Shown here: positions 14,124 through 21,800 of the stretch, piece after piece
How positions within the stretch are numbered: the first letter of the stretch is position 1
Layout of the letters: each line of letters begins with the position of its first letter
Source: Deltaproteobacteria bacterium
Lineage (GTDB): Bacteria; Desulfobacterota; GWC2-55-46
Length of the DNA: 25,272 bases
Reading direction: 5' to 3'
Assembly (NCBI GenBank): GCA_016234955.1
Contig: JACRNN010000105.1
Location: forward strand, 1 to 25,272
Program-made: the position numbers and the translations under genes
The notes under the pieces: model-generated
The model's database searches: none
The model's input: the letters and a program-made list of their open reading frames with translations, nothing else
Told to the model about the DNA's origin: nothing

Positions 14124-15227
14124 TCATTGGAGGGCCTCCCTATAGACTTCCACCGTCTTTTTAGCGCACTCAAGCCAGCTGAACCGCCCCGCCCTTTTGA
14201 TCCCCTTTTCCCTCAGCTCAGACTGCAAAGCCTTGCTTGATAGCACCTTATCAAGCGCGCCGGCTATAGCACCGGCGTCAAAAGGATCTGCCAGGACGCC
14301 CGCATCCCCGACTGCTTCCGGCAATGAAGTCGCCGTTGACGCGACGACCGGGGCTCCGCAGGCCATCGCCTCAAGGGGAGGCAGCCCGAACCCCTCATAA
14401 AGGGACGGGAAGACGAAGACTTTAGCCATCGTGTAAAGGGCCGGGAGGTCTTCCTCCGGCACCTTGCCGATGAACCTCACTCTATCCTCTACACCGAGGC
14501 TTGAGGGCAGGTTATAAAGGTCCTGCCTCCTCGGGTCGGTTTTTCCAGCAAGTATAAGGACCGTGGATTTCCTGTTCTTGAGGCCCGCGAAGGCGTTCAG
14601 GAGCCTATGGAGGTTCTTGTTGACCCCGTGATTGCCTACGTACAGAACATAATCGCCGTCGATGGAATATCTCTTCCTGACCCTATCAAGAGAGGCGCTT
14701 TCGCGCTCGGGCCTGTAGAACTCATCTACCCCCGGGTAAGTGACTACGACTTTGTCGTGGTGCACCCCGAGGTGTTCGACTATGTCTTTCTTGGTGTACT
14801 CCGATAGCGTAAGTATCCTTTTGGCCGCCCCGGCGACCTTCCTGAAAACGAGCCTTGCATAAAGGTGCGCCATTTTTCCGGGGCAGGCGGCTTGGTCGAG
14901 ATAATATACGAGGTCGTGTATGGTAACGACCGACGGCCTCGGGTTTACCAGGGGCATGTTGAAGCTCGGGTAATGGAACAGGTCCGCCCCTGTCATTTTC
15001 ATCTCGAGGGGCAAGAGGATGTGCTCCTTCATAGAGTATACCGGTATGCTGAACGTTGGCTTCCGGAATTTAACCCTTCGCCCGATTCCAGCCCCTTGTG
15101 GAGGCTCGTCATCGCGCAATACAGTAAGGTCCACCACGTCAAGGCGCGCCAAAGAGGCGATCAGGTTCTGGGTGTACCTCCCGATCCCTGTGTAGTTGAT
15201 CATCCGGGCGTCGATAGCTATCCTCAA
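14124..15227 (-). CDS. Family 4 glycosyltransferase
   Basis: A retaining GT-B enzyme that would add a sugar to the lipid-linked glycan in the cytoplasm. The 367-residue product starts RIAIDARMINYTGIGRYTQ, the usual N-terminus of GT4 members acting on polysaccharides. The C-terminal domain has DYVLYVGNHGVNKNLHRLL, VRFIGKVPEEDLPALY and the EX7E motif in LYEGFGLPPLEAMACGAPVV. An ATG at 15251 in the same frame has no ribosome site and coincides with the predicted transcription start (promoter 15255-15282); I therefore take the TTG at 15227, with GGGGG four bases upstream, giving the conserved MRIAIDAR beginning. It is the first gene of the polysaccharide operon. Confidence 0.88.
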   Translation of the reverse strand: MRIAIDARMINYTGIGRYTQNLIASLARLDVVDLTVLRDDEPPQGAGIGRRVKFRKPTFSIPVYSMKEHILLPLEMKMTGADLFHYPSFNMPLVNPRPSVVTIHDLVYYLDQAACPGKMAHLYARLVFRKVAGAAKRILTLSEYTKKDIVEHLGVHHDKVVVTYPGVDEFYRPERESASLDRVRKRYSIDGDYVLYVGNHGVNKNLHRLLNAFAGLKNRKSTVLILAGKTDPRRQDLYNLPSSLGVEDRVRFIGKVPEEDLPALYTMAKVFVFPSLYEGFGLPPLEAMACGAPVVASTATSLPEAVGDAGVLADPFDAGAIAGALDKVLSSKALQSELREKGIKRAGRFSWLECAKKTVEVYREALQ

Positions 15228-15254
15228 AAGGCCCCCAATATAATATAACATACT

Positions 15255-15282
15255 ATTATAGTTGATTAGAATCAGCCGTCAA
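15255..15282 (-). promoter_or_regulatory. Sigma70-like promoter of the polysaccharide operon
   Basis: TTGACG (15282-15277) and TATAAT (15260-15255) on the minus strand are 16 bases apart. Transcription would begin near 15248, about 20 bases before the TTG start of the GT4 gene. It lies just downstream of the repeat-filled gap, in unique sequence. Confidence 0.7.
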
Positions 15283-15291
15283 ATACTTTTA

Positions 15292-15327
15292 GGGGGCGTC
15301 TGAAAATTGCTCTTTTTCCCGATCTCT
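15292..15327. repeat. End fragment of MITE-like element 2
   Basis: GGGGGCGTCTGAAAATTGCTC and CTTTTTCCCGATCTCTT match, with few changes, the inverted right end of the element at 15752-15892 (GGCTACCTCTAAAAATAGCTC, CTTTTTCCTGATCTCTT). The match stops where repeat copy B begins (TTGAAGCTCCCC), so the fragment was probably cut by that repeat or by a later deletion. No other end was found nearby. Confidence 0.55.
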
Positions 15328-15635
15328 TGAAGCTCCCCGCCGGCCTAAGCCGCGCTTAATCTTCGACATATAAGGAAGTATCTAAAGAATATCTGATTAA
15401 TTCCTTGGTTCGTCATGGAGAGCCCTTCGCTCTGTCATTCTGAGCTACGCGAAGAATCTCGTTTTTTCGCTCAGGGTAAACTCCGCGTTGCAATCTCATC
15501 TTAAAGTAAATCAAACAGTTAGAGATTTTCGTGGCGTGCGCTCCTCTGACGTCAAAAAAAGAATTAATCAGAGTTTCCCTATTTCTATTCGCTCGCTTGA
15601 CCCCTAAGCCAAGCTGCGGGGAGGAACGAGCGAAT
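15327..15635 (+). repeat. 118-bp repeat family, copy B, interrupted by a MITE
   Basis: The left part is 15327-15384 (TTGAAGCTCCCC to AAGGAAGTATCTA) and the right part continues at 15580 (TATTTCTATTCGCTCGCTTGACC) to about 15635, where the usual end GCTATGCATGTTCA is degenerate. Between them is MITE-like element 1, copy 2. The first internal hairpin is also degraded (GCCGGCCTAAGCCGCGC). Confidence 0.8.
15385..15579. mobile_element. MITE-like element 1, copy 2 (195 bp), nested in repeat copy B
   Basis: Ends AAGAATATCTGATTAATTC and, inverted, GGGAAACTCTGATTAATTC are flanked by TA (15383-15384, 15580-15581). Copy A of the host repeat has the empty site GTATC-TA-TTTCTATTC, while here it reads GTATC-TA-element-TA-TTTCTATTC, so the target duplication is shown directly. 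The inside shares CTGTCATTCTGAGC and GAAGAATCTCG with copy 1, but its right half is different and less palindromic. No coding capacity. Confidence 0.85.
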
Positions 15636-15659
15636 TACAAACGATAAATTCCTTACTTG

Positions 15660-15691
15660 AAAATTCTCCGCAACTTGCCGCGGAGAATTTT
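15660..15691. repeat. Perfect 12-bp stem hairpin
   Basis: AAAATTCTCCGC (15660-15671) and GCGGAGAATTTT (15680-15691) are exact complements around an eight-base loop. Its A and T ends make it a possible bidirectional terminator for this gap, but the T-run is only four long and is part of the stem. It may also be the second hairpin of a larger repeat unit next to copy B. Confidence 0.6.
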
Positions 15692-15699
15692 AATCGGGT

Positions 15700-15744
15700 G
15701 CTCGGCGAAAATCCCGCCCTTTCAAGGGCGGGTCAAAGCCGAGC
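15700..15744. repeat. Two-level palindrome
   Basis: An outer stem GCTCGGC/GCCGAGC (15700-15706, 15738-15744) encloses an inner stem CCCGCCCTT/AAGGGCGGG (15713-15721, 15724-15732) with a two-base loop. It directly precedes MITE-like element 2. No T-run follows on either strand. Confidence 0.6.
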
Positions 15745-15751
15745 TATATAA

Positions 15752-15892
15752 GGCTGCCTCTAAAAATCAGTTATTTTTTCCGAGGTCGAGGCAGGGGCGA
15801 AAATAAAAGCGGAGCATATATGAGAATATGTGAGCATTTTATTTTCGCCCCAACAAAGAGATCAGGAAAAAGAGCTATTTTTAGAGGTAGCC
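15752..15892. mobile_element. MITE-like element 2 (141 bp)
   Basis: Terminal repeats GGCTGCCTCTAAAAAT and, inverted, GGCTACCTCTAAAAAT match at 15 of 16 positions. Both sides carry ATAA (15748-15751, 15893-15896), a probable target duplication. Inside, GGGGCGAAAATAAAA and its exact complement TTTTATTTTCGCCCC surround a further imperfect palindrome (GCATATATGAG/ATATGTGAGC), so the element folds end to end. No coding capacity. The transposase that moves it is not in the window. Confidence 0.7.
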
Positions 15893-15894
15893 AT

Positions 15895-15917
15895 AAAAGA
15901 AAGGCAAGTACCTTGCC
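15895..15917 (-). terminator. Weak intrinsic terminator after the GT39-like gene
   Basis: On the minus strand GGCAAG (15917-15912) pairs with CTTGCC (15908-15903) around three bases and is followed by TTTCTTTT. The stem is only six base pairs. It lies 16 bases after the stop of the gene ending at 15933 and before the repeat-rich gap, the expected place for the end of that operon. A CGCCAT/ATGGCG palindrome lies just before it. Confidence 0.45.
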
Positions 15918-15932
15918 GACAATCCACGCCAT

Positions 15933-17435
15933 TTATGGCGGGGTAATTGAATCTTTTCTAAACGCCCACCTCGGGTGGTCCCTCTGCCGCACGGCCTCTT
16001 TCATACCCCCCCTTTGGCGGGAGTGTATCATAACATACGGCCCGATATTATAAATCTCAAGCGGAGTTGCACTGTTTTTTTGAGGCAATATATCAACATA
16101 ATTGCTGAACGTTACGAGCCAGTCCGGGTCTTTCTCCACAGCCTTGTCTATATGGAAATCGGTCCAGTCCCAGCTCCGCCTGTCGTCTACGAAGGCGCCC
16201 CAGAAACCGTTTATCGACTCTCCACGCGCCGAGTTCCGCAGTATCGAGATAACCTCCCTGTCGTCTTTGTAGCCAAGTCCCCAGACAAGGGTATTCTTAT
16301 GGAGCGTAACCACGGTGGATACTACGTTCAACGTTAGGAACTGCGCGCAGGAGAGGGCCAATAAGGCATTTAGGAAGCCGTACCTGTTGAGGAACGGGGC
16401 CGATAGCGCCCCGTAAAGCCTCTTGAGCCCGGCCCCTGAAAATACGCAGAGAGTGGCTAGGATCGCCATCGGGTACTGCGTCACCCCGCCGCTCACCGCA
16501 AACCCGTGGACAAGGCTTATAATGACTATCTGCGGGACGACAAGGAGCAACACCCGATACCCCCCCCTTATCGACGCGAGAAAGCCAGAGACAACCACCA
16601 CGTTCACTGCCGCGAACTCGACCCAACCCCTTGCGAGACGGCTGAAATAGCCCGGTCTGCCGATTACGATGAGATTCTTATAGGCCGCGCCGTCGAGCAC
16701 GTAGGTCTTGATGAGGCCGTAGTAGACGTACCTGTCTGAAAAGACGGCCGTTAGGACAACGGCGGCAACGGCAACGGCGGGCATGACAAAGAAGAGGCCG
16801 TTCCTTATCTTCCCCTCAGGCATGGTTGAGCGCGGTCGGACCCCGGCCTGTCCAATGCCTCTTGCGGCAACCCTATTTCCAACCGCCGCCTCGCCGCCTG
16901 CGGAATAGAGGAGCAGGAACGGGTATACGCCGAGCCAGTACTCCCTCGCCGCTATCGCAAGGACCGCGGACGCGCCGGCGGATATGAATCTCCCCTTGCC
17001 GGCGAGATAGAGCGTGAGGAGGAAGAAGAAGAGCCCGTACTGGTCGAGGTAGTACCTCCCCCCGAACCTCAACGCCTGAAAGGACAGGAGGAAGAGTATT
17101 GCGCCAACGAAGGCCGAATCTTCGTCCCCTTTTTCCAGGGCTATCCGGAATATCAGGATAGCGCAGGCAATGGTAAAGGCCGAGGATATTGCGCGCGCCG
17201 TGAATATATGGGCCGAGAGTCTTAAAAAAGGCGCTACGATATAAAAGGGCAGCGGCATGTGCCATATGAAGAGGCCGCCTCCTGATGTTTCGCTGTGGGG
17301 CCCGAGGCCCCTTGATATGTTCCTGGCCACCTCCCAATAGATGACCTCGTCGGAGTGGAGCCTCTCAAAAAACAGCGGCAGGGCTATGACCGCAAGGCCG
17401 AGCGTTAGTATTACTATCTCCCTCCTCCTCATCAC
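15933..17435 (-). CDS. GT39-like membrane glycosyltransferase
   Basis: The 500-residue product has a signal-like first helix followed by HSDEVIYWEVARNI: an acidic pair (Asp29-Glu30) in the first outside loop, as in GT-C enzymes of the ArnT/PMT type that use polyprenyl-phosphate sugars outside the inner membrane. About ten further hydrophobic segments follow up to residue 380, interrupted by a hydrophilic loop at about 180-212, and a soluble C-terminal region near 390-478. The last ~25 residues are basic, unlike the rest, and run into the repeat-rich gap; they may be a read-through extension after loss of the original stop. Start ATG 17435 (a second Met follows) has GAGGGAG upstream. Donor and acceptor unknown. 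Confidence 0.75.
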   Translation of the reverse strand: MMRRREIVILTLGLAVIALPLFFERLHSDEVIYWEVARNISRGLGPHSETSGGGLFIWHMPLPFYIVAPFLRLSAHIFTARAISSAFTIACAILIFRIALEKGDEDSAFVGAILFLLSFQALRFGGRYYLDQYGLFFFLLTLYLAGKGRFISAGASAVLAIAAREYWLGVYPFLLLYSAGGEAAVGNRVAARGIGQAGVRPRSTMPEGKIRNGLFFVMPAVAVAAVVLTAVFSDRYVYYGLIKTYVLDGAAYKNLIVIGRPGYFSRLARGWVEFAAVNVVVVSGFLASIRGGYRVLLLVVPQIVIISLVHGFAVSGGVTQYPMAILATLCVFSGAGLKRLYGALSAPFLNRYGFLNALLALSCAQFLTLNVVSTVVTLHKNTLVWGLGYKDDREVISILRNSARGESINGFWGAFVDDRRSWDWTDFHIDKAVEKDPDWLVTFSNYVDILPQKNSATPLEIYNIGPYVMIHSRQRGGMKEAVRQRDHPRWAFRKDSITPP

Positions 17436-17478
17436 TCCCTCTCTCCAACATAGCCCCTCAGTTCCCTGCCCCTCATAC

Positions 17479-18666
17479 TTACTCCCCTCTCTCCCCGTCG
17501 CCTCTCAGTTCAAACGCCCTTACTATGACCGCGAATACTATCGAGAAGTACGCGATATCGGCCAGGTTGTCGGCGATATCCTGCCTCTTGAGCATGAGGA
17601 AGACCCCGGCGCCGGAAAGGAAGACCGCGAATACGACTATCGCTATGGAGCCGGCGTTCCTGTGAATAAGCTTGAAGGCCCGCCCTATGAAACGGAGCTT
17701 ATACGGCTCGGCCCTCTCTCCTGCCATCTTCTCCCTCTCCTCCCTGAAGCGTGCCCTCCCGCGCAGATATAGCAGGAGACCGTAGGCGGCGCAGAGTATT
17801 CCGGGCGCGAAGGCGAGGATATGGAAGGTAGTCCTGTCCAACTCGACCGTATACCTTGAGAGCGCTGAAAAGAGGGCCGAGACGATCAACAGAACGCATA
17901 CCGGCAGGTAAGCGTAAAAGAGCGTCTTTGAGCCCTTCAGCGCCGTACTCCCTCTGCCGGCGCGGATGAGGTTGGCCCCGATGACCCATATCAAAAAGAC
18001 CGAGGCCGGGTAGACTATATAATCATAGGGCCTGGCATAGGGGTTCAGGGCCCGACCCCTCATGTTCTCATCAAATAGCACATAGGCCTTGGGGAACCGT
18101 TTGCTCACCCCGGCGAAGTCCCTCGCGTTGACGCTCTCGTGGCCTATCCTGTAGGACGAGCCTTTGGTCAGGCCGAACGTAAGAAGGTTTACGCCCTTTG
18201 CGAGCGCGGAGGCGGGGACTTCGAAGTCCAACTTCTCCATCCCGCCCTTCCATTTGGGCCGCACCGTCTCAATCTCACGACCGTTTACCGAGACGGTCAG
18301 CTCCGGCCTGTTATATTTGACCTCCGGAAAGTACGCGCTCATCCTTACGGCGAGGGTACTGCGGTCTTCGGCCCTGAAGGGGATGGACTGCATGGAACCT
18401 TCGAGGTAGAGAAGCGTCAAGGCCCTGCCCTTCACCTCTACCCGCTCTTTTGCAGGCAACCGGGAGGGGGCCGAGAGCTCCGGGTTATCGCTCTCGGAAA
18501 GGATGTCGAACCTCCTAACGCTGAAGGCGCCTGAGACGTACATACTGCTGTAGTACGCAAGGAACGCGCCGCAGAGGATCGTAAAGAGAAAGGCGGCAAG
18601 GAGACGCGCCCCCCCCTCACCCCTTGCGCGCCCGTCCCGCGCTTCTTCGGAACGGATATGATTCAT
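17479..18666 (-). CDS. Membrane protein with one outside beta-rich domain
   Basis: The 395-residue product has a helix at about 20-40, a beta-rich region at 45-210 that should lie outside (with VSVNGREIETVRPKW and KGVNLLTFGLTKGS, as in jelly-roll sugar-binding folds), and five more helices at about 215-235, 248-268, 282-302, 338-358 and 366-384. The loop between helices four and five is rich in Arg and Glu, so it is likely cytoplasmic. No named family is recognised. AAAGGAG lies seven bases before ATG 18666; the next gene follows after 43 bases. Beta-sandwich pieces also occur in the next two proteins upstream, which suggests that the three act together on outside glycans. Confidence 0.7.
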   Translation of the reverse strand: MNHIRSEEARDGRARGEGGARLLAAFLFTILCGAFLAYYSSMYVSGAFSVRRFDILSESDNPELSAPSRLPAKERVEVKGRALTLLYLEGSMQSIPFRAEDRSTLAVRMSAYFPEVKYNRPELTVSVNGREIETVRPKWKGGMEKLDFEVPASALAKGVNLLTFGLTKGSSYRIGHESVNARDFAGVSKRFPKAYVLFDENMRGRALNPYARPYDYIVYPASVFLIWVIGANLIRAGRGSTALKGSKTLFYAYLPVCVLLIVSALFSALSRYTVELDRTTFHILAFAPGILCAAYGLLLYLRGRARFREEREKMAGERAEPYKLRFIGRAFKLIHRNAGSIAIVVFAVFLSGAGVFLMLKRQDIADNLADIAYFSIVFAVIVRAFELRGDGERGE

Positions 18667-18705
18667 ACTATTGCTCCTTTCTTAACAGGCTTGCGCGCCC
18701 TTGAC

Positions 18706-18824
18706 TTGAAGCTCCCCGCAACAAGCCGCGGGGAATCTTCGACATATAAGGGAGTATATATTTCTATTCGCTCGCTTGACCCCGCGGCTTGGCTAGCGGG
18801 GAATGCGCCCGCTATGCATGTTCA
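18706..18824 (+). repeat. 118-bp repeat family, copy C
   Basis: TTGAAGCTCCCCGC, a GC hairpin, GGGGAATCTTCGACATATAA, ATTTCTATTCGCTCGCTTGACC, a second GC hairpin and GCCCGCTATGCATGTTCA. The right-hand 32 bases overlap the end of the 1225-codon gene and contain its stop codon (TAG at 18793-18795, minus strand). Confidence 0.85.
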
Positions 18825-21800
18825 ATAGAGGGCCGAATACGGACGCGCCTATCAGGAAAACGGATGAAGATATCGATGTGACCGTCCCCCAAAAGAGCCA
18901 CCCCTGCGGCGCGTACTCCATCACTACCGTGAGTTCGGGGTCCGCGGCGTTCTCTATCCACCAGCCGTTGGCAAAGCCGTTTATCCTGTAATGGTCGCTC
19001 AGTTCCGTCTCCTTCCCGTCCTTCAGGATATAGGCCTTCCACCCCTTGTCGTAGCTCACGTTCAGGACCATCCAGAACGGGCCTTGCGCAATGCCATCCG
19101 GCCTCTTTACGAGAGCGGAGTATTTTGCGGGGCTCAGCTTCCTCCACTCTATTTCCGGAAGTCCTTCCGGGAGGGCCGCCCCACTTTTGCCTGATACCTT
19201 TACGACGATATCCTGGAGCGAAAGTCCATCATCAAATCCCTCCTTGCCATTAGAGCGCGCCCTGACAACGATCCTTTCCACACCCGGCGTTCTAACGCCG
19301 TTCTTGTCAAGCGCCGCGGGCAATATGCCCTTAAGAGCGCTATGGCCTTTCGATGCACGCACAGTCTCCCTGCCTGCGCTTATCTCAATAGCCGCCTGCG
19401 CGGAGCCATAGGGTTTGATGACCGGGACGTAGCGGTAAAACTCGATGCCCTCTACGCGGAACGAAGGCGGGACGGCGCTTTTGCCCTTGACATCCTTCCT
19501 TTCACTCAGGTCAAAGAGGACCCAGACGGCCCTGTAGGAGGCTTTTCCGGGGTAGCCGTACCTTTTTTTGACCATCTCCGCGAGGTTGAGGGGGGGGCCG
19601 TTGCCTTCAAGGGGACCGAGGCGTATGGCGTCATCGGCCCGTCCGTCGTTGTCGAAATCCATCCCAAGGACTATCTCCGTATCGAAAAAAGAGGAGGGGC
19701 TGGACCCGGCGCGTATAGAGAGGTACGGATACTCTTCGATGTCGACGTATCCCCTGTTGTCATGACCGAACCTTTTCGCGGCCTTGATGGAATCCTTCCC
19801 AACGCCGGGGGTTATCCTCACCCCGTTGCCGGCCCCTATCCCGCCGCCTCCGAAGACCGACCAATTGAGCAAGGAAGGGTCTTTCACGTAGTCCTCGCGC
19901 AGACCCGCGTCCTTCTCCTTGAAGACCCCGCGGGTGAATGAGGCCTCGACGTCGTAAGGCCCGGTTAGAAAGATTGGCAGGACAAGGCCGTTACGGGCCG
20001 ACGCAACCCGCTCCCTGAAGATGCTGGCCAGAGGCAGGGTGTTATTCCTGAAAAAGTCCTCGACCCGCCTTTTCTCCGACTCCCGGACGCCCATCGGAAC
20101 GAAGATGAGTTCCCGCGCGCCATCCGACGGCTCGATAGATACGTTGTGCCATCCCGCGGGCGCGTCGATGACGCCGAGGTCGGCCCAGCGGATGCCGTTT
20201 GAGCCGTTGCCCTGCGCGCCTTGTGCCACTGGTCTGCCGTCTACGCTGACTTTAAGGGGTGTGCCGTGACCGTATTCCCGCACCTTGGCCCTAACCGAGT
20301 AAAGCCCGCCCTTTGAGCGGAAGGCGGCCCCCTCCGCTGTAGAGACCCTGTACTCGTTGGGGATATTCTCCGAAAGGACGTCATAGAAATTCCTGTCGGC
20401 TATGACAAACTCGTCTATGCTCCCTTTTGGCAGGCCGGTATCGGCCTGGCCGAGCCGCTCCACGCGGATAAAGAGCGGCCTGTCGAGGTATTCCGTATGG
20501 CTGAGCGTAATCAGTCCCTCCGGGTCCGCGAAGAGCGCCTTGGCGGCCCCTCCAACGTAGAGAAGCGGCATGGCGCGGCTGTTCTCGTAGATAGTCCCCT
20601 TGCCTATCTTTTTGACCGGGCGGATTCCGTCCATCGAGGCGAGCGCGCCGGGGAGTATCTCGTAGTAGTTGGTGTCCGGCAAATACCTTCTCATCACGTC
20701 CCCGGTCGAGAATATGTACTTGACCCCGAAGAGCCCGAGTATCCTGTCAACGCGCCCGAAGTCCCACGACCAGAAGCGCCTATTAAATGAGTCCATCAGT
20801 TCATGGAACCCGCCTGAGCCGAACGTGAGCTCCTGGCTGAACTTGAGCGTCTGCGGCGCCTCGATGACCTTTGGGGCTATGTCGGTCGAGGAATAACCCC
20901 ACGTGTAGTTGAGGTAGGTGTTATCATGGAACGAATGGAGCCTGAAGCCGTTGACCCTCTCCCGTATCCACCCGTTCATCTCCTCGTAATATGGCGGTAT
21001 GTCGATGAAAACGGACGGATAGAGGATGTCGTTGCCCCTGGTCCTGAATACGGTATCCCTGTAAAGAAGCGGCCAGGCGTTAAAGAGTATGAGGAGGACT
21101 ATGAGGGCGCTCAAGACCGGGGCCAGGCGCCAGGACCTCCGGAGCGTCCTTGCCGTCGAGAGGATGGATGAGGCCGAATAGCCTATCAGCACGGAGAGCG
21201 CGAGGGTGTAGATTAGGGGAAAGCACCTGCTCGGCGCCCTGAAGACGAAGAAGTAAGGCAGGTTGAGATAGAGCCACCTGTAGATGCCGCCAAATGGCTG
21301 GGAGGTACCCTTTGAGAGCCACAGCCCGATGATAGCCGCGAAAGAGAAGAAGATCACCTTTCCGTCCCTCTTGAAGAGGAGCGCGGAGAAGCCGAGCATC
21401 GGGATAAGGACTGTCCCCGGCCTGTAGAACTGGAGCCCGAACTCGACGGCCGTGGGGTATATCGGCGAGAACCAGAGCTTCATGACGTTCAATAACCGCG
21501 CCCATGAGGAGTAGTAGTCGACAAGCCGGGTCTCCTGCCCGGTAAATGACGTCAGCCACGTCCCTCCGGCCCTCATCGAGTACAAAAACGGCAGCGCCCA
21601 CCATGAGCTGACTACAATTGCCGCGACGGCGAGAAAGACGGCCCTCTTCAGGACCTGGAGGTCTTTAGCGGAGGCTACCGTCCAGGACGCGTAGCCGCAG
21701 ATAAGACCTGTCGTTATAAGGAAGTCCGCGGAATGGCCCAACGAGGCCGGATAAAAGAAGAGCGCGCAGATGAAGAGGATAACGAACCTCGCGTTGAAGC

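Noticed and set aside
15252..15932. CRISPR array or complete insertion sequence in the repeat-rich gap
   Set aside because: Repeats are not regularly spaced, differ from one another, and no transposase frame is present.
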